The position numbers and the translations under genes are program-made. A DNA stretch of 64,000 nucleotides. Origin: JABMOV01 sp964344305 (GTDB lineage: Bacteria > Fidelibacterota > Marinisomatia > Marinisomatales > JABMOV01). A model generated the notes under the pieces. It saw only the letters and a list, made by a program, of their open reading frames with translations. It was not told the origin of the DNA and searched no databases. This document shows, piece after piece, positions 28,662 through 37,313 of this stretch (positions are counted from its first letter, which is position 1; each line of letters starts with the position of its first letter). The stretch lies in contig CAYFMT010000003.1 in the NCBI GenBank assembly GCA_964344305.1, positions 62,001 through 126,000 on the forward strand. Reading direction: 5' to 3'.

Positions 28662-29471
28662 CTACCAGTTTAGTACCTGCTTAAAGAAAAGAATATGATG
28701 CGGCAGAGTGGTGGTCCAGTACTCCCATGAGTGGGTGCCGGGACGCTCGGAATACACATGATCAATCCCACTGGACAACAGATTCGTGTGCATGTTTCGG
28801 TTTACATGGATGTACTTATCCTCCACACCACAGTCCAGAATCAGACGTGAATTAAATGGTGTAAGCATTTTTGATTGATACACGTTACTGATCTGATTCA
28901 AGTCTTCTATTATTTCCATCCCTGCCAAATTCCTGATATCGTTTGAAAACCTGGTCTGTGTCAAATCCATAACACCACTCATACTTCCTGCAGCACCAAA
29001 TGTATCTGGAAATTGTGATGCTATATAAAAAGATCCATGTCCACCCATGCTAAGTCCCGTGATGGCTCTACCATTTCTGGATCTAACAGTTGAATAGTGA
29101 GTATCTATCCATGCCACTACTTCTTCACCAACATAAGTCCGAAATTGATTTTTATTATTTACTGGGCTATCCAAATACCAACCACTGTATCCACCCTCCG
29201 GACACACAATGATGATGCTATACTGGTCGGATATCTTTCCCAGGTCCATTTTGTTGTTCCAGTCACTGAATCCACCACTCCATCCATGGAGCAGGTATAA
29301 AACCGGGAAGGTTTGGTCTGTTCTTTCATTGCCATCGGGAATCACTACAACATTTGATAAAAGTGAATCCATGGCTTCACTGTATATACTGACTGTGTCA
29401 ATAGTGGCGCCAAATGCGCCAGATACTATAGCAAGTATCAACACCAGCTGCCTGTGATATTTTGTGTTCAT
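28662..29471 (-). CDS. Secreted esterase-D/alpha-beta hydrolase family protein
   Basis: 269 residues from the ATG at 29471 (MNTKYHRQLVLILAIVSGAF), chosen because it starts a signal peptide; the in-frame ATG at 29519 adds 16 polar residues and has no ribosome site either. It is an alpha/beta hydrolase of the putative-esterase family (as in esterase D, mycolyltransferases and feruloyl esterases). It has the oxyanion segment VLYLLHGWSGGFSDW, the nucleophile elbow GLSMGGHGSF with catalytic Ser, an acid in LDCGVEDKY and a His in PGTHSWEYW. All three catalytic residues are present. The likely role is hydrolysis of an acyl ester on an extracellular substrate. Confidence 0.82.
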   Translation of the reverse strand: MNTKYHRQLVLILAIVSGAFGATIDTVSIYSEAMDSLLSNVVVIPDGNERTDQTFPVLYLLHGWSGGFSDWNNKMDLGKISDQYSIIIVCPEGGYSGWYLDSPVNNKNQFRTYVGEEVVAWIDTHYSTVRSRNGRAITGLSMGGHGSFYIASQFPDTFGAAGSMSGVMDLTQTRFSNDIRNLAGMEIIEDLNQISNVYQSKMLTPFNSRLILDCGVEDKYIHVNRNMHTNLLSSGIDHVYSERPGTHSWEYWTTTLPHHILFFKQVLNW

Positions 29472-29592
29472 TTTATTATTCTTATATAGATTCTTATTGC
29501 CGGGTAAAAAAATAGACATGGGGAAAAACTACTAAACCTTTTATTTTTTCAGTCCAAATTATGACGAATAACCGATATTAACAGGAAAATAA

Positions 29593-31086
29593 ATGCAATC
29601 CATCGCCATCATTCAGTACGATAACCATACCACAACCATTCCGAATGAATTCCTGATTTCAGATATTGAAATCAAGAATTTTACTCTTTCAGAATCGCAG
29701 GATCATGATTCCAATGGAATCATTGGATTGAAAGAAAAAACCCTTGGAGATGCCTTGAATCAGGTCCTCTCCGCCACTTCCGTGGATGGGATCATTTTCA
29801 TCGACAATAAGGATTACAATGTTCGTCTGACCAACACCGCCCTGGAGCTAGTTGTTATTACATCCAGAAGACATCCTGGTTATGGATACATCTATTCCGA
29901 CTACAAGGTTGTATCAGATGGAACTGAAAGTGAGATTCACCTTCTTCACCATCATATTGGGCGTGTCAGGGATAACCAGGATTACGGGAGGGTATTTTAC
30001 TTCAATGTGGAAGCAGTGAAATCCGTTGGTGGATTTGATGCATCCTTACATTACAGTACATTGTATGATATTCGATTGAAACTCTCAGAGGAACATGAAC
30101 CCGTTCACATTAGCAATCGTTATGATGGATCTCTTTATTCAGTGGAAATGTCCCGTTCTTCATCCAATGTGTTTGATTATCTCATGGCATCCAAAGATGC
30201 GCAGCTTGAGGCTGAGCATGTGGTCACAGAACACCTGAAACGTATTGGGGCCTACCTTGCCCCTGGTGAGGGATACAATGCGCGTCCGGATGTTTCTACT
30301 TCCTTGACTGCTTCCATCATTATTCCGGTCAATAATCGTCCTGAATTCATAGGCACAGCCATTCGTAGTGTCCAGGCGCAAACAGTGAAGGATGTGGAGA
30401 TCATTGTCGTTGTGAACGGCGGTGAAAGCGACACCACCATCCAGGAAGTTGAAAAATACAGGCTTGGGGGCGAATACTATGATGCAAACAAACCACCGGT
30501 ACATTTGCTGGTACTTGATATTAATAATATCGGTCTATGTCTCAACCTCGGCAGCCTGAATGCAAAAGGGAAGTATTATGTTCAACTGGATTCAGATGAT
30601 CGTCTTAAACCAGATGCAGTACAAAAAATCGTAGACGTGTTCGAGTCTGATCCACATATCGGAATGGTTATAGGATCCTATGAAGTGTGGGAAAAAAATG
30701 AAGCAGGGGATTTATCCAGGATGGAAGAAATACCTGTTGTAACCCATGATGAATGGACTGAAGAAAATGGTAGAAATAACCTTCTCAGGATTAATGGTGC
30801 AGGGGCACCACGCTCCATTCCCATCAACCTGATTCGAGACATGGGTTATTTTGGGATGAATGATGATCCTTATGCCAGAAACTATGGTGAAGATTATGAC
30901 ATGGTTCTGCATATTAGTGAACGATACAAAATCGGTCGTGTCTGGGATCCCATTTATGATGTTATCAGGCATGCCGGTGGTACTGATCATGCCATTGACC
31001 AGCATACTGTGGACCGTAATGACAATGCAAAGGACAGAATGAGGTTAGAAGCAATACAACGCAGACAAAAAATGGGTGGAGAATAA
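29593..31086 (+). CDS. Glycosyltransferase family 2 protein with degenerate N-terminal GT-A-like half
   Basis: 497 residues, cytosolic, with no signal peptide. Residues about 240-460 are a GT2 domain: SIIIPVNNRPEFIGTAIRS, VEIIVVVNGG, YVQLDSDDRLKPDAV (metal-binding DSDD) and an acceptor-loop NYGEDYDM. The first 230 residues look like a second, worn GT-A fold (GIIFIDNKDYNVRLT, GYIYSDYKV, VKSVGGFDASLHYSTLYDIR). A weak AGGAAAA site precedes the ATG. The kinase ATG follows its TAA with no gap, making this the first gene of the amino-sugar/muropeptide operon. It transfers a nucleotide-activated sugar; donor and acceptor are unknown. Confidence 0.78.
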   Translation: MQSIAIIQYDNHTTTIPNEFLISDIEIKNFTLSESQDHDSNGIIGLKEKTLGDALNQVLSATSVDGIIFIDNKDYNVRLTNTALELVVITSRRHPGYGYIYSDYKVVSDGTESEIHLLHHHIGRVRDNQDYGRVFYFNVEAVKSVGGFDASLHYSTLYDIRLKLSEEHEPVHISNRYDGSLYSVEMSRSSSNVFDYLMASKDAQLEAEHVVTEHLKRIGAYLAPGEGYNARPDVSTSLTASIIIPVNNRPEFIGTAIRSVQAQTVKDVEIIVVVNGGESDTTIQEVEKYRLGGEYYDANKPPVHLLVLDINNIGLCLNLGSLNAKGKYYVQLDSDDRLKPDAVQKIVDVFESDPHIGMVIGSYEVWEKNEAGDLSRMEEIPVVTHDEWTEENGRNNLLRINGAGAPRSIPINLIRDMGYFGMNDDPYARNYGEDYDMVLHISERYKIGRVWDPIYDVIRHAGGTDHAIDQHTVDRNDNAKDRMRLEAIQRRQKMGGE

Positions 31087-32277
31087 ATGGAAAAACCATT
31101 TCATCTTATTGGTATCGACGGTGGTGCTACGAAAGTATCTGTATGGGCTGTGCAGATATCAAGCAACGATGAAGTTGATCTATCAGCCAATTCCACCACT
31201 CGTAACTATTCCGATGATCCAAGGTTTATTCAGGATTTTGTTCCGGTTGACATCACAACGCAATTATCAGAAATGAACAAGTCCATTCACTTAACTGATA
31301 ATGAACGTCAACAGGGACATGTTATTATTGAAACCTTTGCCCATGCCATAGAATCAATCGCTGTAAATCTTTCTGAAAAACCATTACTAATTGGTGTTGG
31401 AATGCCTGGCCTGAAATCGACGGACAAACGTGGAATTGTGGCACTGGCCAATGGTCCAAGGATGCCTGAATTCGCCATGGGTTTGGAAGAGGAACTAAAC
31501 AGGCGAAACATAGAACTACACCATCCGATCTCTCAAATTGGCAGTGATGCAGATTATTGCGGTATGGGTGAAGAATACGCAGGTGATGGGCAATTCAAAC
31601 CTGTGCAAAATGCGTATTATCTCGGTGGTGGCACCGGTGCTGCAGATGCCATGAAGCTTCGTGGGAAGCTTACCCCTTTTGACCAAATGAAACCTTGGAT
31701 CGCAAAAACGTGGGAAATGAAGAACCAGCTGGGTATCAGTCTAGAACGGTATGCGTCTGCAGGTGGAATCCAGTGGGTCTATGCAAACCATTACTCCCAC
31801 ATGACAGTGGAATCCATGAATGAGAAAGGCATTTACCCTTCCCAGCTTCTGGACCTGGCGATCCAGGGCGATCCTGCAGCTGTGGATACCTTTGACGATG
31901 TGAGCACAAACCTGGCTATGCTCCTGTTTGAGCGAATGACAACTGTATTCTCAGGGTGGCGTGATCTGTTCGAGTTTGTGAGTCCAGATAAAGAGAACCC
32001 GGAAAAAGAACACGCTTATTCAGGAATTCTCCTTGATCGAATTATTATAGGTCAACGTCTCGGTGACCTCATCGAGCAATCACGTGCTTCACATATCCTT
32101 TGGGAGCAGATAAAGGGCAATCTTGAACATTTATTTGAAACCACCCGAGATTTAGAAAAGGTGTTTCGTGATCACTATTGTCCAGAGGGTTTGTTGAATG
32201 AATCCCTATTTACCACATCTCGCTTAAGGGAGGCTCCAGTGCTCGGTGCTGCAATGGAAGCCTATCTTTCTCAGTAA
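31087..32277 (+). CDS. ASKHA sugar kinase (ROK/N-acetylglucosamine-kinase-like)
   Basis: 396 residues. It has the actin/hexokinase-fold phosphate loop at the N-terminus (LIGIDGGATKVSVW), a central GVGMPGLKSTDKRG, and a second phosphate/adenosine segment AYYLGGGTGAADAMKLRGKL. It therefore phosphorylates a sugar with ATP. Between an AmpG-like importer, SpoIID and a NagX-like acetyltransferase, the likely substrate is GlcNAc, GlcN or (anhydro)MurNAc; sequence alone does not decide. It starts directly after the GT2 stop and ends one base before the SpoIID start. Confidence 0.72.
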   Translation: MEKPFHLIGIDGGATKVSVWAVQISSNDEVDLSANSTTRNYSDDPRFIQDFVPVDITTQLSEMNKSIHLTDNERQQGHVIIETFAHAIESIAVNLSEKPLLIGVGMPGLKSTDKRGIVALANGPRMPEFAMGLEEELNRRNIELHHPISQIGSDADYCGMGEEYAGDGQFKPVQNAYYLGGGTGAADAMKLRGKLTPFDQMKPWIAKTWEMKNQLGISLERYASAGGIQWVYANHYSHMTVESMNEKGIYPSQLLDLAIQGDPAAVDTFDDVSTNLAMLLFERMTTVFSGWRDLFEFVSPDKENPEKEHAYSGILLDRIIIGQRLGDLIEQSRASHILWEQIKGNLEHLFETTRDLEKVFRDHYCPEGLLNESLFTTSRLREAPVLGAAMEAYLSQ

Positions 32278-32278
32278 T

Positions 32279-33553
32279 ATGGTGTGTATTTCTGATATAA
32301 GAACTGAGCCTCAAATTCGAGTAGGCGTTATACTTCCAGAGGATAATCTCACATCCGCTGACCTTTCTATCAAAATAAATGACAAAGAGGCTTCGTTACA
32401 TCTTGACGTGCAGAATGACCTTCTAAAAATTGGCAGTGAAACTTTTGAGACGTACTCTACCTCCGTCCCATCTTCCAACATTCTCCTCAATCACATTACC
32501 ATGGAAAACATGGTTGCAGGTAGAGGGTTCCACTGGCAGAAATCTGTCCCTATGTCCTTCCCTGGGTCGCTGCATTTTTCTGTGATCAATGGGTCCATTC
32601 TTGCTGTAAATGAATTGCCACTGGAACAATATCTCATGTGTGTTGCTACATCCGAGATGGGCACAGCATGTCCCGAAGCGCTCATCCAGGCTCAAACCAT
32701 TGTAGCACGGTCATTTATTCTCGCCAATGCTGAGAAAAAGCATGATACACTGGGATTTGATTTTTGCAATGATGATTGCTGTCAGCGTTATCATGGTATC
32801 GATGGATTGAGCAAACAATCCATGGCCGGCTCAGAATCAACCAGGGGATTGGTGTGCGACTACAAGGGTATTGTAGGTGATACACGCTATTCAAAATCCT
32901 GTGGTGGAATGATGGAATCATTTGGAGCAGTCTGGAATGAACCAAACCCGAACTACTACGAAGTCAAGCCTGACCAATTTGACCATCTGGAACCTGTTGA
33001 CCTGTCAAAGGAATCGGAGTTTTATCACTGGATTGAATCTCCCCCCTATTCGTTTTGCAGTCCTGATTTCATACCTGAAAACAACTTATCACAATACCTG
33101 GGTGGTGTAGATGAATCTGGTAAATACTTTCGGTGGCAATTCACTTATACCCAGAACGACCTTGTATCTATGATTAATGATGCATCGAAGTCAAATTATA
33201 TGAATATTCTTGCGTTAAAAGTGCTGAAACGCGGCGGATCAGGACGAATTATAAAAATGGAAATTCATGGCATTGATTCGGATGGGAAGCCATTGATTTT
33301 ACCCCTTTCATCAGAGTATGAAATTCGTCGCCAACTTCATCCCGGATTTTTGTTCAGTTCTGCTTTTACTATTCATTACAATTCGCATACAGAAAAAATA
33401 CCTGATTCTATTACATTGAAAGGTGCCGGATGGGGTCATGGTGCCGGTTTGTGTCAAATTGGGGCCCTTGGAATGGCACTGGCAGGTCTTTCTGCAAAAG
33501 ATATTGTTTTGCATTACTATCCAAATACTTCATTAACAAAATGTTACCAGTGA
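32279..33553 (+). CDS. SpoIID/LytB domain protein
   Basis: 424 residues from the ATG at 32279, one base after the kinase stop; an ATG at 32246 would add 11 residues inside the kinase gene. SpoIID/LytB hallmarks: NELPLEQYLMCVATSEMG followed by AQTIVARSF, then DTRYSKSCGGMMESF, and GAGWGHGAGLCQIGALGM near the C-terminus. SpoIID is a lytic transglycosylase acting on glycan strands lacking stem peptides. Unlike sporulation SpoIID, no signal peptide or membrane anchor is visible (it starts MVCISDIRTEPQIRVGVILP), so it may act in the cytosol or leave by another route. The operon context points to breakdown of imported or recycled glycan. Confidence 0.82.
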   Translation: MVCISDIRTEPQIRVGVILPEDNLTSADLSIKINDKEASLHLDVQNDLLKIGSETFETYSTSVPSSNILLNHITMENMVAGRGFHWQKSVPMSFPGSLHFSVINGSILAVNELPLEQYLMCVATSEMGTACPEALIQAQTIVARSFILANAEKKHDTLGFDFCNDDCCQRYHGIDGLSKQSMAGSESTRGLVCDYKGIVGDTRYSKSCGGMMESFGAVWNEPNPNYYEVKPDQFDHLEPVDLSKESEFYHWIESPPYSFCSPDFIPENNLSQYLGGVDESGKYFRWQFTYTQNDLVSMINDASKSNYMNILALKVLKRGGSGRIIKMEIHGIDSDGKPLILPLSSEYEIRRQLHPGFLFSSAFTIHYNSHTEKIPDSITLKGAGWGHGAGLCQIGALGMALAGLSAKDIVLHYYPNTSLTKCYQ

Positions 33554-33560
33554 GGACGTT

Positions 33561-35405
33561 ATGAGTCAAACCCAGAGATCACCCTGGTGGTGGATTCCAT
33601 CCCTGTATTTTGCTGAAGGAATCCCTTATGCAGTCGTTATGCTTTTATCAGTTGTGTTATACAAACGAATGGGCGTTTCCAACACAGATATTGCATTGTA
33701 CACAAGCTGGTTGTATCTCCCATGGGTTATCAAACCACTTTGGAGTCCTATTGTAGACATACTAAAAACCAAGCGTTGGTGGATTATCATAACACAAATC
33801 TTAATTGGTGCAGGTCTCGGTGGTGTGGCTCTAACCATTCCATTACCTGCATTCTTCAAATTTACTCTGGCGTTTTTCTGGCTACTGGCATTCAGTTCCG
33901 CCACCCATGATATTGCGGCTGACGGATTCTATATGCTGGGGTTATCGAAGCATGATCAGGCATGGTTTGTAGGCATAAGAAGTACATTTTATCGTATTGC
34001 CATCATCTTTGCTCAGGGAATCCTCATCATCTTTGCAGGGCTTATCGAATCTTCCACCGGGTTGGATACTGTGAACACAACCATTATATCCAATCCTGAA
34101 CCCGTAAAGCAAATGATCGACCCTTCAAGCTATGATAAGAAAATGGCTACACCGGGACAGGGAATTGTCTGTGTACCGGATACCTTGTTCATTTCCACCA
34201 TTAAACAGGATGAAGATAAAATTGATGGTATTCTCACCATGGCAAAAACCTGGAATTCGAAGCAGGGTCAATTAAAGGAAAATCAGGTTTCCGGAAGTGA
34301 AAATGAGAATCAACAAGAGGGAATGTTCCATGGGTTCGTTCAATCCCTGGAATCATTTCTAACCAGATATTTTGGCGATACATTTAGCGGGGCCGGAAAC
34401 ACTACAGGAAATATTGGGCTCATGCTCGTATCGCTGGCAGAAAAACCGGAAGCAGGAAAAGAAGTTGTGGTGAATTTTGGTCGTGATTCCGGAGACAAAA
34501 GCTTTTCATGTATAGAAGGCGATCGGATGGTTTTCACCGAAAAGAACTGGGATAAACCCGTTATGGCAGTGATCCAGCTTGATCCAAAATTAAAATCACG
34601 TTCCATGGCGACTTTCAGTGCGAAAGCCGGGAATATCCCATTGGCCTGGGCTGTAACATTTTTTGTTATCGCCGGATTGTTTGTTGTCTTCTTCATCTAT
34701 CATAGAATCATCCTGCCAAAACCAGATGAAGATGTGGAACAAACCGATACACAATTCGGAAATCTGATGACCAATTTTTTCAATACATTCAAGGGATTCT
34801 TTACGAAAGAGAAAATTGGGATATCCATATTGTTTATCCTCATCTACCGTTTTGGTGAAGCCCAGCTTGTGAAAATCTCCCCCCTCTTTATGCTTGATGC
34901 TTTTGAAGCTGGAGGACTGGCACTTACTACAGGGCAATACGGATTCATCTATGGTACTCTTGGAGCACTTGCATTGACACTGGGCGGGATTCTCGGAGGC
35001 ATCATGGCATCCAGACATGGATTGAAATACTGGATCCTCTGGATGGCTTTGGCCATGAAGTTCCCTGATGTTGTGTACGTATATCTTTCCTATGTCCAAC
35101 CGGATAATTTCTTCTTTATCGCATCCTGTGTCACCATCGAACAATTCGGATATGGGTTCGGATTTACGGCTTATATGCTGTATATGATTACGGTGGCGGA
35201 AGGTGAACACAAAACCGCCCACTATGCAATATGTACCGGATTCATGGCACTTGGAATGATGATTCCCGGCATGTTCAGTGGGTGGCTGCAGGAAATCATC
35301 GGATACCAACATTTCTTCATCTGGGTACTGTTGGGTACCATTCCCGGTTTGATCTTGCTAAAATGGCTGCCTATTGATCCGAATTTTGGAAAGAAAACAT
35401 CATGA
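33561..35405 (+). CDS. AmpG-like MFS transporter with a large inserted extracytoplasmic domain
   Basis: 614 residues, longer than typical MFS carriers of about 400-450. The first helices look AmpG-like (WWWIPSLYFAEGIPYAVVML, LPWVIKPLWSPIVD, ATHDIAADGFYM). AmpG imports anhydro-muropeptides in exchange for protons. About 195 residues (165-360) separate two transmembrane segments. The last part of this insert has the Ig/Calx-beta-like signature RMVFTEKNWDKPVMAVI, a motif seen in extracellular beta-sandwiches. The remaining helices follow (EKIGISILFILIYRFGEAQL to IPGLILLKWL). GAGGA precedes the ATG, and its stop overlaps the next start as ATGA. Substrate inferred from family and neighbours. Confidence 0.78.
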   Translation: MSQTQRSPWWWIPSLYFAEGIPYAVVMLLSVVLYKRMGVSNTDIALYTSWLYLPWVIKPLWSPIVDILKTKRWWIIITQILIGAGLGGVALTIPLPAFFKFTLAFFWLLAFSSATHDIAADGFYMLGLSKHDQAWFVGIRSTFYRIAIIFAQGILIIFAGLIESSTGLDTVNTTIISNPEPVKQMIDPSSYDKKMATPGQGIVCVPDTLFISTIKQDEDKIDGILTMAKTWNSKQGQLKENQVSGSENENQQEGMFHGFVQSLESFLTRYFGDTFSGAGNTTGNIGLMLVSLAEKPEAGKEVVVNFGRDSGDKSFSCIEGDRMVFTEKNWDKPVMAVIQLDPKLKSRSMATFSAKAGNIPLAWAVTFFVIAGLFVVFFIYHRIILPKPDEDVEQTDTQFGNLMTNFFNTFKGFFTKEKIGISILFILIYRFGEAQLVKISPLFMLDAFEAGGLALTTGQYGFIYGTLGALALTLGGILGGIMASRHGLKYWILWMALAMKFPDVVYVYLSYVQPDNFFFIASCVTIEQFGYGFGFTAYMLYMITVAEGEHKTAHYAICTGFMALGMMIPGMFSGWLQEIIGYQHFFIWVLLGTIPGLILLKWLPIDPNFGKKTS

Positions 35406-36520
35406 GTATTGCAAAGAGTGAACGGTTAATTGCGCTGGATGCCTTCAGGGGATTAACGATTGCCATGATGATTCTGGTGAATACTCCTGGAAGCTGGTCC
35501 TATGTCTATTCACCGCTTCGCCATGCAAAGTGGCATGGATGCACTCCAACTGACCTCGTGTTTCCATTTTTCTTGTTTATCGTCGGCACAGCCATGGTGT
35601 TTTCATTCAAGAAATTTGATTATACTTTGAACAGGGATCTTGCGAAGAAAATAATCGGTCGAACCATAACCATCTTCGCATTCGGATTAATCCTCAATGC
35701 CTACCCATTTATCCGACAGGAATGGGATTATTCCACATTGCGAATTCTAGGTGTCTTACAGAGAATCGCCCTTGCCTATGGTATCGCGGCATTTCTTATT
35801 CTACTTTTTGATTCAAAGAAACTATGGTATATCTCAGTTGGAATACTCTCAGTTTACTGGTTCATCATGTGGGCGTTTGGTGGCGATGATCCGTACAGCC
35901 TGACAGGTAATGTGGCCAGGGTAATTGATATGGTCATCATTGGAGAATCCCATTTATGGAAAGGAATGGGATTACCCTTTGATCCAGAAGGTTTATTCAG
36001 TACCCTCCCGGCTATTGTCACTGTCATCCTTGGGTTTAAGACAGGTACCTGGATCAGGGATAATGGTGCCACAATATCCACTGTAAGAAATATGATCATC
36101 TTTGGTGTATTCTGGATTTTCATTGGATGGGTCTGGGGTTGGTTTTTCCCCATTAACAAACAATTATGGACAAGTAGCTACGTCTTTTATACTGCAGGAT
36201 TGGCCACGGTTTTTCTGGCATTCTTCCTTTGGCTCATAGATATTAAAGGGTACAAAACCATAGCACAGCCATTCGTGGTGTTTGGATCCAATGCCATTTT
36301 TGTGTTTACAGCTTCCGGACTCTGGGTGAAATCTATTATTCGGTTTTCTTTCACATTCGAAGGTGAATCCGTCAACGGGTATACCTATTTATACAAATCG
36401 CTTTTCGTCCCTCTTGCAGGGAATATGAATGGCTCACTTCTATTTGCCATAACTCATATACTGGTATGGTGGCTGGTCCTTTACTGGCTTTACAGAAGAA
36501 ACCTGTTCATCAAAATCTAA
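35402..36520 (+). CDS. NagX-like membrane acyltransferase (DUF5009/DUF1624; heparan-glucosaminide N-acetyltransferase family)
   Basis: 372 residues, about ten transmembrane helices. The N-terminus has the family block RLIALDAFRGLTIAMMILVN followed by HGCTPTDLVFPFFLFIVGTA, where the conserved His is the proposed acetyl carrier. Relatives include human HGSNAT and bacterial NagX, which acetylate glucosamine across a membrane using cytosolic acetyl-CoA. The ATGA overlap with the transporter gene argues for paired action on imported or exported amino sugar. The SDR gene starts one base after its stop. Confidence 0.82.
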   Translation: MSIAKSERLIALDAFRGLTIAMMILVNTPGSWSYVYSPLRHAKWHGCTPTDLVFPFFLFIVGTAMVFSFKKFDYTLNRDLAKKIIGRTITIFAFGLILNAYPFIRQEWDYSTLRILGVLQRIALAYGIAAFLILLFDSKKLWYISVGILSVYWFIMWAFGGDDPYSLTGNVARVIDMVIIGESHLWKGMGLPFDPEGLFSTLPAIVTVILGFKTGTWIRDNGATISTVRNMIIFGVFWIFIGWVWGWFFPINKQLWTSSYVFYTAGLATVFLAFFLWLIDIKGYKTIAQPFVVFGSNAIFVFTASGLWVKSIIRFSFTFEGESVNGYTYLYKSLFVPLAGNMNGSLLFAITHILVWWLVLYWLYRRNLFIKI

Positions 36521-36521
36521 T

Positions 36522-37313
36522 ATGGATCTTGGAATAACAGGGAAAACGGCCCTTGTTTTCGCATCCACCAGAGGATTGGGGTACGGTGTCGCAAAAGCAC
36601 TATCCATGGATCATGCAAATGTTGTTATCAGTGGACGAGATGAGAATCAATTGCACAATGCCATTCAATCTATTGAGAAAGAATCACATTCATCTGTTTT
36701 TGGATTTTCATGTGATGTAACAGATCTTTCACAGCAAGATCGATTGTTCGAGTATTGTATAGAGAAAGCGGGCATGCCTGATATCCTCGTCTATAATGCA
36801 GGGGGCCCAAAGGCTGGTGATCCTGAATCGTTTAGTGCTCATGACTTTCAGGAAGCCTTTTCCAGAGGATTTGATCCAGCCGTCCATGCTATCAAGACTG
36901 TACTTCCTCATATGAAAAAAATGAAATGGGGTCGAATCCTTGCCATCACCAGTGTTTCGGTTAAACAGCCACTGGATGATCTTTTGCTTTCCAATACAAC
37001 CAGATCGGCACTTACATCTTATATCAAAACCATATCCCGTCAGGTTGGAAACGATGGGATCACCGTTAACTCAATACTTCCCGGTCCCCATGATACGGAT
37101 CGATTAGCATCCCTGGCAGAATCCATTGCAGCCCAACATGACATCTCACCTGCAGATGCACTGAAAAGGCTCTCTAGTGATATCCCCGTTGGTCGTCCCG
37201 GTACCATCGATGAATTTGGTGCTGTTGCTGCGTTTTTATGTTCGAAACATGCTTCTTATATAACCGGCCAGGCTATTGTGCATGATGGTGGCGGGGTAAG
37301 GGCCGTATTTTGA
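36522..37313 (+). CDS. SDR-family oxidoreductase lacking the Tyr-Lys catalytic pair
   Basis: 263 residues, one Rossmann domain. Nucleotide-binding glycines are in ALVFASTRGLGYGVAKAL, the acidic selector follows in VVISGRDENQL, and the NAG motif is VYNAGGP. The usual Y-x-x-x-K is replaced: the segment before SALTSYIKTIS reads SNTTR, so Tyr becomes Ser and Lys becomes Arg. A subfamily annotated as SDR or FabG-like shares this SN-x-x-R pattern, so it is a known variation and not damage. The end (YITGQAIVHDGGGVRAVF) is typical SDR. It may use a different catalytic mechanism or only bind. The next gene overlaps by four bases. Confidence 0.8.
   Translation: MDLGITGKTALVFASTRGLGYGVAKALSMDHANVVISGRDENQLHNAIQSIEKESHSSVFGFSCDVTDLSQQDRLFEYCIEKAGMPDILVYNAGGPKAGDPESFSAHDFQEAFSRGFDPAVHAIKTVLPHMKKMKWGRILAITSVSVKQPLDDLLLSNTTRSALTSYIKTISRQVGNDGITVNSILPGPHDTDRLASLAESIAAQHDISPADALKRLSSDIPVGRPGTIDEFGAVAAFLCSKHASYITGQAIVHDGGGVRAVF

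Noticed and set aside
28642..28666. GGTAG/CTACC inverted repeat between convergent genes
   Set aside because: Only a 5-bp stem with a 15-base loop and no T-run; not counted as a terminator.
34596..35312. Long open frame (238 codons) antisense to the AmpG-like transporter
   Set aside because: It lies fully inside a well-supported MFS gene on the other strand, has no recognisable domain, and its His/Cys-rich composition is typical of antisense frames.
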